A stretch of 64,000 bases of DNA from the NCBI GenBank assembly GCA_017464345.1, contig JAFUAH010000027.1, forward strand, positions 1 to 64,000, read 5' to 3'. Shown one piece after another: positions 9,301-15,911 of this stretch. This DNA is from Bacteroidaceae bacterium (GTDB taxonomy: Bacteria; Bacteroidota; Bacteroidia; Bacteroidales; Bacteroidaceae). The translations under genes were made by a program, and so were the position numbers. Under the pieces are notes generated by a model that did not search any database, was not told where the DNA came from, and was given only the letters and a program-made list of their open reading frames with translations. How positions within the stretch are numbered: the first letter of the stretch is position 1; each line of letters begins with the position of its first letter.

Positions 9301-10133
9301 AAACTGATGGTATGGCAACTATTCTTAATAAGGACGAATGCACATATGTAGGTTTTTCAGGAAAAAACCTTACGACAAGCGAGTCTGACTGGACTGTAGA
9401 TAATACAAATTCCACATGGAATACAGGTGCTAATAGAACTATTCTCTATCGTGAAAGTGCAAATGGATTTAAGAATTATGCAACATCTAATGTCAATAGT
9501 TCGGACTACTCTGGTTACACTACGGCCTACACCTTTGCTGACGGTTACACCCGTGAGGTGACGGGTGGCAACTTTGGTACCATCTGCCTGCCCTATGATG
9601 TGGCTGCCGATGATTTCTGTGGTGTGAACTTCTACCAGATTGCCGCCAAGACGATGAATGGCGAAAAACTGAAGTCTGTCACGCTGGAAGAAGTGACGGA
9701 ACTGGTGGGCGGTGCTGCCTATCTGTTCCAGGCCGACGAAGAGGCAACAAAACTGGTTGCAGCCTACAGCGGTAGTGAGGCTGATGAAGAGATTCCCGCA
9801 GATGTTAGCGGCACGGGTCTGACAGGAACCTACGCCAAGCAGTACATTCCCAAAGGCATGTATATGTTGAAGAATGGTAAACTCTACTATGTAGATGCCG
9901 AAAATTACGTGTATTCGGGTGTCAACAAGGCCTATATCGATTTGACCGATGTTCCTGAGGCTGGAGCCAACGTAAAGGGTATCGAACTCTTCAGCGGCGA
10001 CCTGGAAACGGGTATCCAGTCGGTAGGGGACGAGACTACGGAACGTGTTGTCTATAACCTTTCCGGCCAGCGTGTACAGAAGCCTGTTCGTGGCGTGTAT
10101 GTGGTGAATGGTCAGAAGATTGTAGTGAAGTAA
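6315..10133 (+). CDS. Secreted protein with repeated bacterial Ig-like (BIG2) domains
   Basis: 1272 aa. A signal peptide covers about residues 1-25 (LLLLLMLIGARGAWA). Next comes a beta-rich N-terminal domain (~26-183). BIG2-type repeats lie at about 185-266, 270-352, 355-436 and 566-649, each built around 'GVSLN...GG-ETLTATIxPDxATNKNVTW'. A further domain at ~440-560, an OB-like DUF6359-type segment at ~650-760 and a divergent Ig-like repeat at ~765-848 follow. The C-terminus (YNLSGQR...VVNGQKIVVK) resembles the short type IX-type sorting tail of Prevotella. It is probably a surface or exported adhesive or carbohydrate-associated protein; no catalytic site is seen. An 11-G run (7172-7182) lies in the second repeat and keeps frame at this length. 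Confidence 0.8.
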   Translation: MTKLLQLKSWLLLLLMLIGARGAWADDAYYTLDTTNSKNETTNNGYAASGTVTVGGIGWTFEGNGKIEPWRLGGKSITKIDRTAYTTTAMGAAISKVDLTVGEASSITVNSLKLVVASDASFNKVIDEVSKTFKASSTITFTPTSGDSWAEKAYYKFVFNVTVSGSSNKFVEFKKVEFYAAAADVSVTGVSLNKTSTSLVVGGTETLTATVAPDDATNKNVTWASSDENVATVVDGVVTAIAAGTTDITVTTEDGSYTATCKVTVTAGAVAVTGVSLNKETTTLLVGGGVETLTATIAPDDATNKNVIWASSDETVATVDESGKVTAVGVGTANITVTTVDGGKTATCAVTVNPVVVESVSLNKTETSITVSATETLTATITPDNATNKNVTWTSNDESVATVDGGVVTGVAVGTATITVTTTDGSKTATCAVTVAAAPSEETITFSELEYANAAEVTTVNGTNATLTFDKGTNSNAPKYYTSGTALRMYGGNTMTVTATKTIKKIELTFGSSDGSNTITTDVDTYSDGTWLGSAKSVTFTIGGSTGNRRLSSVKITYAPEGPAVNVTGVSLKESTTLYVGGTETLTAIITPDNATNKNVTWTSSNEAVATVSNGVVTAVAVGTATITVTTVDGSKTATCSVTVTAAPGSEARPYTVAEAIAAIDAGTGAGVTGVYATGIVSEIVTAYSSQYGNISYNISADGLTTSAQLQAYRGKSYNGVNFTSEDDIQVGDVVVIYGDLQKYGSTYEFGAGNSLVSLVRKAVAGLSYETTSYNANLGSAFATPELTNPHDLAVNYSSSNTGVATVDAETGAVTLVAAGETTITATFAGNASYQAGSASYTLTVIDPSEPVDICVLNSITPTTLTVGDMGDFVLSADFVDGVVEDDDYEISWSSSDSDILEVAGTTYEAKAAGKVTVTVRVEVLDEDIYNNVEKAFEVTVKAPKTYVALVAEYDGKFYALNSTFSSNTFSATVVNIVNHKVINGQTDAVSWLVTETDGMATILNKDECTYVGFSGKNLTTSESDWTVDNTNSTWNTGANRTILYRESANGFKNYATSNVNSSDYSGYTTAYTFADGYTREVTGGNFGTICLPYDVAADDFCGVNFYQIAAKTMNGEKLKSVTLEEVTELVGGAAYLFQADEEATKLVAAYSGSEADEEIPADVSGTGLTGTYAKQYIPKGMYMLKNGKLYYVDAENYVYSGVNKAYIDLTDVPEAGANVKGIELFSGDLETGIQSVGDETTERVVYNLSGQRVQKPVRGVYVVNGQKIVVK
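7172..7182 (+). repeat. G11 homopolymer inside a BIG2 repeat
   Basis: Eleven consecutive G fall in codons ~286-290. The corresponding place in the sister repeats reads GTGGGTGGTACG, and this repeat has one extra residue. Long poly-G inside a surface-protein gene is a classic slipped-strand phase-variation site. A read or assembly artefact is the alternative. Confidence 0.7.
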
Positions 10134-10166
10134 TAGTAGTAATTACACGATAAAGCATAAAGACAC

Positions 10167-10367
10167 ATGAAAAAGATATATTTGCAACCCACAACGACGG
10201 AAACTCCGTTGCTCCTCGTACAGTTCCTCGCCCATAGCATCGAGGGCGCAGAATCGGTAACGGAAAGCGATGACATCAATGAAGATGATGAGGGCGATGC
10301 CAAGTCCGACAAGGATTGGGACATTTGGGAAGACGAATACGATTACGACCATTACTATTACGATTGA
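10167..10367 (+). CDS. Small acidic protein, hypothetical
   Basis: 66 aa. It starts MKKIYLQP, an opening common to small Prevotella/Bacteroides proteins of unknown function, and ends in a very acidic, aromatic tail (DWDIWEDEYDYDHYYYD, residues ~50-66). There is no signal peptide. It begins 33 nt after the Ig-like protein gene and precedes a terminator, so it is probably the second gene of that operon. The opposite strand has comparable open frames, but the start, the family-like N-terminus and the operon position favour this strand. Function not recognised; the acidic tail could bind cations or a basic partner. Confidence 0.6.
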   Translation: MKKIYLQPTTTETPLLLVQFLAHSIEGAESVTESDDINEDDEGDAKSDKDWDIWEDEYDYDHYYYD

Positions 10368-10390
10368 CCGTATCTGTCTGCTGTAGGATA

Positions 10391-10430
10391 GGGGAGACTA
10401 TGTCGATAGGGCGGCACAGTCTCCCCTTAT
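10391..10430 (+). terminator. Terminator after the small acidic protein gene
   Basis: GGGGAGACT (10391-10399) pairs with AGTCTCCCC (10418-10426), followed by TTATTTA. A weak U-tract but a strong stem. Confidence 0.6.
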
Positions 10431-10515
10431 TTAATTCATAATGAAGGAAACGAATATGTTTTTATCAATTTTTATCAATTTTGATGTACTTATCTTGAAA
10501 ATGGCAGGAAATAAT

Positions 10516-10546
10516 TTTGAAGTATGAAAAGAAAATCGTACCTTTG
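10516..10546 (+). promoter_or_regulatory. rplU-rpmA promoter and leader
   Basis: TTTG at 10516-10519, 19-nt spacer, perfect TACCTTTG at 10539-10546. The ~83-nt leader (to 10635) contains a hairpin, GGGTCAC pairing with GTGAAACCC with an AA bulge, which could serve ribosomal-protein feedback. Confidence 0.65.
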
Positions 10547-10635
10547 TGCCCGATTTATGCCGCAGAGGCTTAGATAAGTGGGTCACGAATGGCTCCGCCT
10601 CACGGTGAAACCCGTTAAAAATAAACAAATAAAAA

Positions 10636-10953
10636 ATGTACGCAATCGTAGAGATTAACGGTCAGCAGTTCCGCACGGAAGCCGGAAAAAAACTTTTCGT
10701 ACACCACATTGTGGGGGCGGAAGCCGGTCAGACTGTTGAGTTTGAGAGAGTGTTGTTGGTAGACAACGACGGTGCCATCACCGTAGGTGCTCCCGAGATT
10801 GAGGGCGCCAAGGTTGTAGCCGAGGTAGTTACTCCCCTGGTGAAGGGTGACAAAGTGCTCGTCTTCCATAAGAAGCGTCGCAAGGGATATCGTAAGCTGA
10901 ATGGCCATCGTCAGCAGTTCACGGAGTTGACTATCAAAGAAGTTATTGCTTAA
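10636..10953 (+). CDS. rplU: 50S ribosomal protein L21
   Basis: 105 aa, the normal length for L21. It starts [20 protein letters not shown], the standard N-terminus, and contains the conserved [23 protein letters not shown] region near the C-terminus, split here only for length. It binds 23S rRNA in the large subunit. It is followed after 27 nt by rpmA, the universal partner, and preceded by a consensus promoter with an ~83-nt leader. Nothing unusual in the protein. Confidence 0.97.
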   Translation: MYAIVEINGQQFRTEAGKKLFVHHIVGAEAGQTVEFERVLLVDNDGAITVGAPEIEGAKVVAEVVTPLVKGDKVLVFHKKRRKGYRKLNGHRQQFTELTIKEVIA

Positions 10954-10980
10954 CAATTAATTTAGGAAGGAGAACAAATT

Positions 10981-11238
10981 ATGGCACATAAAAAAGGTGT
11001 TGGTAGTTCTAAGAACGGCCGCGAAAGTGCAGCCCAAAGATTAGGCGTTAAGATTTTTGGTGGTGAGAAGTGCATTGCAGGCAATATCATCGTTCGTCAG
11101 CGTGGTAATCGTCACTATGCTGGCCAGAACGTGGCAGAGGGAAAGGACAATACCCTATATGCCTTGACTGATGGCATTGTATGCTTCAAGAAAGGTCGTC
11201 GCGACCGTAGCACTGTCAGCGTACTGCCTGAGGCCTGA
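10981..11238 (+). CDS. rpmA: 50S ribosomal protein L27
   Basis: 85 aa, full length. It begins [16 protein letters not shown] directly, without the cleavable N-terminal extension seen in Firmicutes L27, so the mature N-terminus that reaches the peptidyl-transferase centre is made straight from the start codon. The RBS GGAAGGAG precedes the ATG. It is in an operon with rplU and ends at a long, perfect terminator hairpin. Confidence 0.97.
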   Translation: MAHKKGVGSSKNGRESAAQRLGVKIFGGEKCIAGNIIVRQRGNRHYAGQNVAEGKDNTLYALTDGIVCFKKGRRDRSTVSVLPEA

Positions 11239-11263
11239 CCTCGACAACGCACACATCAGACAG

Positions 11264-11310
11264 AGAAAAAGGGAACTATGTCGCACGACATAGTTCCCTT
11301 TTTCTTTATT
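11264..11310 (+). terminator. Perfect long terminator after rpmA
   Basis: Arms 11264-11283 and 11286-11305 are fully complementary (AAAAAGGGAACTATGTCG paired with its reverse complement), with a minimal loop and flanking A- and T-runs. It would work in both directions. Confidence 0.85.
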
Positions 11311-11359
11311 TAGAAAAATCTAACCATTATACGCTTTTTTATGAAAAAATGGGTCGGAA

Positions 11360-11391
11360 TTTGCTTGTTTCAAAAAAAATGCGTATTATTG
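11360..11391 (+). promoter_or_regulatory. Promoter of the 39-aa peptide gene
   Basis: TTTG at 11360-11363, 20-nt spacer, TATTATTG at 11384-11391 (7 of 8 to TAnnTTTG). The predicted start near 11398 gives a ~40-nt leader ending in a strong RBS. Confidence 0.55.
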
Positions 11392-11438
11392 TCCCCGAGA
11401 AACACTATTATTAACCCATTAACCAAAGGAGGATTGTT

Positions 11439-11558
11439 ATGAACAAAACGGTTTTTGCCTATGATGAGGCTTACGAGCTGGACAATGTTTACAACTGTGA
11501 CAATAACGAACTCTATGCTACTCAGAGTGGTGGAGAATCCTCAGTCTGGTACAATTAA
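11439..11558 (+). CDS. 39-aa peptide gene, hypothetical
   Basis: A short ORF starting MNKTVFAYDEAYELDN and ending TQSGGESSVWYN. It is supported by a near-perfect RBS (AAAGGAGG, 11426-11433) 5 nt before the ATG and by its own promoter, after a strong terminator, so it is an independent monocistronic unit. The N-terminal part is acidic and aromatic; a Gly-Gly pair sits nine residues from the end. The shape is that of a leader plus short core peptide (a RiPP- or signalling-type precursor), but no maturation or export gene lies next to it. The last 4 nt overlap the convergent oxidoreductase gene. No family is recognised. Confidence 0.55.
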   Translation: MNKTVFAYDEAYELDNVYNCDNNELYATQSGGESSVWYN

Positions 11559-12646
11559 GGGTTCTTCGTAAAATCTGGTATTTCTATGGGCTTGCTGCCT
11601 GCAGATGCACTGAGGGCTGACAATTCCGTGACACACGACCATAGCGCTGCGTCACAAACGGTGATGTCGGGGGCTATTCCGTGGCGTAGAGCGTGGACGA
11701 GACGGCGATCCATGACGTAGTTCATTAGGTTCTCCACTCCAAGGTGGCGGCCTTCTGTGATGAGCTGGCGCATTTCGCTGCTCCAGTGACTTTCTATCTT
11801 GGCTTCAGCTTCGGCACCTGTAATAGGTGGTTGTCCGTCGAACTGCAGAGTGGGAAGTGGGTATTTTTGTGCGAAACCCAGTGTACCACATAGTGTTTGC
11901 AGACGATTGTAAGGACGTGGAGTACGTTCATCAAACTGCAACAAAATGGTTCGGCCGCGTTCTGTCTTAATGAGAGTATTATTGATGTGTCCTGGAGCAC
12001 TCATACTGACGAGCGATCGAAGATGATCGGAACTTCCAATGTCCATCAGCTGGCATACGGGACCCAGTCCATGAGTCGGATATGGGTTTCCTAGATGGTC
12101 ACGGACTGTGTATGACATCCACCCTTGGTCTGTACGCAAATCGTGGATATAGGCTCCCTCGCAGTGGCTGATTTCACCAAATAGCCCCTTCCTGTTCATT
12201 TCCATTATGCCCAAGTGGAAAGTGTCGTAGCAACAATTCTCGAGCATTGTACAGTAACGTCCCGTCTCTCGGGACGTAAGCACGAGTTGCCAGCATTCCT
12301 GTACTGTCATAGCAGCTGGCACTTCCAATGCCACGTGCTTACCCTGCTGCATGGCATAGACGGCCATGCGGGCGTGGCTGCCCCAGTCTGTACAGATGTA
12401 TACAATATCTATTTGCGTATTCTGGCACAGCAAGCGCCACTGGCTTTCACCTTGAAAGAGGGCTATGTTATGCTGCCCACCCTGTTCCAACAATGCCTGT
12501 CCCTGTCGGAGCGCATCGGCTGAGAGGTCGGCCAAGGCTATAATTTCGGCATCTGGTATGCAGGCATATCGTCGGAGGGTGGCCGTGCCACGTTGTCCCA
12601 GGCCGATGAGTCCAATCTTTACTTTCGTAGGCTGAATGTTTTCCAT
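11555..12646 (-). CDS. Gfo/Idh/MocA-family protein, GH109-like
   Basis: 363 aa with an N-terminal Rossmann fold (IGLIGLGQRG) and a C-terminal domain carrying signatures of the GH109 branch: NCCYDTFHLGIMEMN, GEISHCEGAYIHDL and YPTHGLGPVCQ. GH109 enzymes use bound NAD+ to cleave alpha-N-acetylgalactosaminides; family membership is clear, substrate is inferred. The start is set at the ATG at 12646 (MENIQPTKV) because a TAACTTTG -7 box at 12667-12674 puts transcription start near 12660, which excludes the longer frame beginning at 12679. No clear signal peptide, so it is probably cytoplasmic. It is divergent from the GDP-fucose operon. Confidence 0.82.
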   Translation of the reverse strand: MENIQPTKVKIGLIGLGQRGTATLRRYACIPDAEIIALADLSADALRQGQALLEQGGQHNIALFQGESQWRLLCQNTQIDIVYICTDWGSHARMAVYAMQQGKHVALEVPAAMTVQECWQLVLTSRETGRYCTMLENCCYDTFHLGIMEMNRKGLFGEISHCEGAYIHDLRTDQGWMSYTVRDHLGNPYPTHGLGPVCQLMDIGSSDHLRSLVSMSAPGHINNTLIKTERGRTILLQFDERTPRPYNRLQTLCGTLGFAQKYPLPTLQFDGQPPITGAEAEAKIESHWSSEMRQLITEGRHLGVENLMNYVMDRRLVHALRHGIAPDITVCDAALWSCVTELSALSASAGSKPIEIPDFTKNP

Positions 12647-12666
12647 ATTATTCTGCTTCGTGAATG

Positions 12667-12674
12667 CAAAGTTA
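12667..12674 (-). promoter_or_regulatory. -7 box of the GH109-like gene
   Basis: TAACTTTG on the minus strand, with ATTG about 19 nt upstream. Back-to-back with the manC promoter; the region between holds repeated (A)ATTGACAATTG units that could bind a shared regulator. Confidence 0.5.
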
Positions 12675-12695
12675 TACAATAATTGACAATTGACA

Positions 12696-12726
12696 ATTGA
12701 TTATTGCCAATTTATTCGTATCTTTG
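12696..12726 (+). promoter_or_regulatory. Promoter of the GDP-fucose operon
   Basis: ATTG at 12696-12699, 19-nt spacer, perfect TATCTTTG at 12719-12726. Start near 12733, giving a ~14-nt leader that contains the GGAAAG RBS. Confidence 0.6.
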
Positions 12727-12746
12727 TAAGCGAATATGGAAAGAAC

Positions 12747-13814
12747 ATGCAGAAAAGTGACAATCATCTTGTGATAATGGCGGGCGGTATCGGCAGCCGT
12801 TTCTGGCCTATGAGTACGCAGGAACGTCCCAAACAATTTGTGGATGTGCTGGGTACTGGACGAACGTTGATACAACTGACCTTGGATCGTTTCAGGGGTA
12901 TATTGCCTATCGAAAATGTATGGGTTGTGACTTCAGCGGCATATGCTGCGATAGTGCACGAGCAATTGCCAGAAGTGCCTGAGTGTAATATCTTGCAAGA
13001 ACCCTGTCGTCGCAATACAGCTCCTTGTGTGGCCTATGTGAGCTGGCGCATAAAAGCCACTAATCCCCATGCAAATATTGTGGTGTCGCCCAGCGACCAC
13101 GTTGTACTTGATACAGAAGAGTTTCGTCGTGTTATCATTTCCAGTCTTAAGTTTGCCAACGAAACTGATGCCATCATCACTTTGGGTATGAAACCCACAC
13201 GGCCTGAGACGGGCTACGGATATATTCAGGCAGATCTCTCGACAGCCAGTGTACGTAATCGTGAACTCTACCGTGTAGATCGCTTTCGTGAAAAACCGGA
13301 TGTAGGTACTGCCCGAGAGTACATCAAGCAAAATAATTTCTTTTGGAATGCAGGCATTTTTGTTTGGAATGTTAATACTATAATTAGCGCATTCCGCATT
13401 TATGCACCAGGGATATCCAACATCTTTGAACGTCTGTTGCCATATTATGGTAAATCGAAGGAACAGGCCCTCATCAACGAATGGTACCCTCAGTGCGAGA
13501 GCATATCGGTAGATTACGCCATCATGGAGCATGCCGAAGAAATCTTCTGTTTCCCCGCCAGTTTCGGCTGGAGCGACCTCGGCACTTGGGGCTCGTTGCG
13601 CGAGAACTCGGAGCGCGACCAGGCTGGCAATGCCCTGATAGGCCCCCGTGTGGAGGTCTACGGTTGCCGGAATTGCATTGTCCATGCCACCGACGAGCAT
13701 CGCGTGGTCGTAGAGGGATTGGACGGCTACATCGTGGCCGAGAAGGACGACGTGCTGCTTATCTGCCCTTTGGAGCACGAGCAAGACATCAAAAAATACA
13801 GTGAAGAACGATGA
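12747..13814 (+). CDS. manC: Mannose-1-phosphate guanylyltransferase
   Basis: 355 aa. Makes GDP-mannose from mannose-1-phosphate and GTP, the precursor for GDP-fucose. Nucleotidyl-transferase signature [14 protein letters not shown] followed by PKQF at residues 11-31; FWNAGIFVW and the [11 protein letters not shown] motif are also present. It is the short form without the C-terminal phosphomannose isomerase domain. The start is ATG 12747, after GGAAAG and downstream of the promoter. It overlaps gmd by 4 nt (ATGA). By eye the last ~270 bases become much more GC-rich than the first ~800, with a fairly sharp change near 13545. Confidence 0.93.
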   Translation: MQKSDNHLVIMAGGIGSRFWPMSTQERPKQFVDVLGTGRTLIQLTLDRFRGILPIENVWVVTSAAYAAIVHEQLPEVPECNILQEPCRRNTAPCVAYVSWRIKATNPHANIVVSPSDHVVLDTEEFRRVIISSLKFANETDAIITLGMKPTRPETGYGYIQADLSTASVRNRELYRVDRFREKPDVGTAREYIKQNNFFWNAGIFVWNVNTIISAFRIYAPGISNIFERLLPYYGKSKEQALINEWYPQCESISVDYAIMEHAEEIFCFPASFGWSDLGTWGSLRENSERDQAGNALIGPRVEVYGCRNCIVHATDEHRVVVEGLDGYIVAEKDDVLLICPLEHEQDIKKYSEER

Positions 13815-14905
13815 ACAAGAATATAGCACTGATAACGGGTGTGACGGGTCAGGATGGCTCGTACCTAAGTGAATTCCTGTTGGAGAAGGGTTACGAGGTT
13901 CACGGACTGATACGTCGCAGTTCGGTGGATTTCCGTGAGCGCATCGCCCATCTGGAGGGAACGCCCAACTTCCACCTCCACTATGCCGACATGAACGACT
14001 CGATGTCGCTCGTCAAGCTGGTGGGGACCGTCCGTCCGACGGAGATTTACAACTTGGCGGCCCAGAGCCACGTACAGGTCAGCTTCGATGCACCGGAATA
14101 CACGGCCAATGTAGATGCCGTCGGTGTCCTGCGCATCCTGGAGGCCGTGCGCACCAACCATCTGGAGCAGACGTGTCGCATCTACCAGGCCAGTACGTCG
14201 GAGCTCTACGGTAAGGTGGAAGAGGTGCCCCAGAACGAGAGCACCCCCTTCCATCCCTACAGCCCCTATGCCGTGGCCAAGCTCTACGGCTACTGGATAG
14301 TGAAGGAGTACCGCGAGGCCTACGGCATGTACTGCTGTTCCGGCATACTCTTCAACCACGAGTCGGAGCGCCGTGGCGAGACCTTCGTCACCCGCAAGAT
14401 AACCCTCGCTGCAGCTCGCATCGCACAGGGCAAGCAAGAGCGCCTCTATCTGGGCAACCTCAGCAGCCTGCGCGACTGGGGCTATGCCAAGGACTATGTG
14501 GAGTGCATGTGGCTCATCCTGCAGCAGAAGCAGGCCGAGGACTTCGTCATTGCCACCGGCGTGCAGCACTCGGTGCGCGAGTTCTGCTACCTGGCCTTCC
14601 GGGAGGTGGGCATCGAACTGGAGTTCCAGGGCGAAGGCGCCGAGGAGAAGGGCATAGAGAAGGGCACCGGTCGCGTGCTTGTGGAGGTGAGTCCCGACTT
14701 CTACCGTCCTACGGACGTCGTGAACCTTTGGGGCGACCCCACCAAGGCCAAGACCAAGCTGGGCTGGAACCCTGGTAAGACCTCCTTCGAGCAACTGGTC
14801 TCCATCATGGTGCAGCACGACATGAAGAAGGTGGCCGGCGACAGCGCCGCCAGTCATGTCCGCATGAACCTGGCCGAGTACCTGGAGAAGGGCGTGGTGA
14901 AGTGA
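13811..14905 (+). CDS. gmd: GDP-mannose 4,6-dehydratase
   Basis: 364 aa, normal for Gmd. First committed step of GDP-L-fucose synthesis: GDP-mannose to GDP-4-keto-6-deoxymannose, NADP-dependent. Rossmann motif [11 protein letters not shown] near the N-terminus; [11 protein letters not shown]-type active-site segment ([11 protein letters not shown] here) and catalytic [12 protein letters not shown] (YxxxK) are intact; [17 protein letters not shown] is the family's cofactor-loop signature. Translationally coupled to manC (4-nt overlap); fcl follows after 61 nt. Strongly GC-rich codon use. Confidence 0.97.
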   Translation: MNKNIALITGVTGQDGSYLSEFLLEKGYEVHGLIRRSSVDFRERIAHLEGTPNFHLHYADMNDSMSLVKLVGTVRPTEIYNLAAQSHVQVSFDAPEYTANVDAVGVLRILEAVRTNHLEQTCRIYQASTSELYGKVEEVPQNESTPFHPYSPYAVAKLYGYWIVKEYREAYGMYCCSGILFNHESERRGETFVTRKITLAAARIAQGKQERLYLGNLSSLRDWGYAKDYVECMWLILQQKQAEDFVIATGVQHSVREFCYLAFREVGIELEFQGEGAEEKGIEKGTGRVLVEVSPDFYRPTDVVNLWGDPTKAKTKLGWNPGKTSFEQLVSIMVQHDMKKVAGDSAASHVRMNLAEYLEKGVVK

Positions 14906-14966
14906 ATAATCGTTAGGACAATAAATAGCCCATAACCCATGAGGATATTTATCATTTACTGATTTA

Positions 14967-15908
14967 ATGGAAAAGAATGCAAAGATATATGTGGCCGGAC
15001 ACCGGGGCATGGTGGGTTCGGCCATCGTGCGTGAACTGGAGCGTCAAGGCTACCACAACACCATTACGCGCACACACCGCGAACTCGACCTCTGCCGGCA
15101 GACTGAGGTCGAAGAGTTCTTCGCACAGGAACGCCCTGAATACGTCTTTCTGGCTGCCGCCAAGGTCGGTGGCATCGAGGCCAACCAGAGCGCACTGGCC
15201 GACTTCATGTACGACAACATGATATTGGAAATGAACGTCATCCATGCCGCCTGGAAGAATGGCTGCAAGAAACTGGAGTTCCTAGGCTCCTCCTGTATTT
15301 ACCCGCGCATGGCTCCCCAGCCCATGCCCGAGAGTTGCCTGCTGACCAGTGAACTGGAGAAGACCAACGAGGCCTATGCACTGGCTAAGATAAGCGGACT
15401 GAAGTACTGCGAGTTCCTGAACCGCCAGTACGGCACAGACTACATTTCCGTCATGCCCACCAACCTCTATGGCCCCAACGACAACTACCATCCCACCCAC
15501 AGCCACGTGCTACCGGCACTGATACGCCGTTTCCACGAGGCCAAGGAGAGCGGCGCTCCCACCGTCACCTGCTGGGGCGACGGCAGTGCACTCCGCGAGT
15601 TCCTCTATGTCGATGATCTGGCCAACCTCTGCGTCTTCCTGATGAACAACTACAGCGGCAACGAGACCGTAAACGCCGGCACGGGCAAGGAACTCAGTAT
15701 ACGTCAGCTGACCCAGCTCGTGGCCAAGGTTGTTGGCTACGAGGGCGAAATCCTCTGGGATACTACGAAACCTAACGGCACACCGCGCAAACTGCTCGAT
15801 GTGAGCAAGGCCACCCGCCTGGGCTGGACCTACAAGACCGAGTTGGAGGACGGCATCCGTCTGGCCTACGCCGACTTCCTGAATAATCCCATGCGGGCCG
15901 AGCGTTGA
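14967..15908 (+). CDS. fcl: GDP-L-fucose synthase
   Basis: 313 aa. Epimerase/reductase turning GDP-4-keto-6-deoxymannose into GDP-L-fucose with NADPH. N-terminal GHRGMVGSA dinucleotide motif, LGSSCIYPR serine region, and catalytic YALAKISGLKYCE (YxxxK). NLYGPNDNYHPTHSHVLPAL is a hallmark of Fcl. The gene begins 61 nt after gmd and ends 3 nt before fkp, so de novo synthesis and salvage share one mRNA. It acts in the cytoplasm and feeds capsule or glycoprotein fucosylation. Confidence 0.97.
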   Translation: MEKNAKIYVAGHRGMVGSAIVRELERQGYHNTITRTHRELDLCRQTEVEEFFAQERPEYVFLAAAKVGGIEANQSALADFMYDNMILEMNVIHAAWKNGCKKLEFLGSSCIYPRMAPQPMPESCLLTSELEKTNEAYALAKISGLKYCEFLNRQYGTDYISVMPTNLYGPNDNYHPTHSHVLPALIRRFHEAKESGAPTVTCWGDGSALREFLYVDDLANLCVFLMNNYSGNETVNAGTGKELSIRQLTQLVAKVVGYEGEILWDTTKPNGTPRKLLDVSKATRLGWTYKTELEDGIRLAYADFLNNPMRAER

Positions 15909-15911
15909 ACG

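Noticed and set aside
13865-15025. 386-codon open frame on the minus strand opposite gmd
   Set aside because: A shadow caused by GC-rich codon use; gmd is unmistakable in the other frame.
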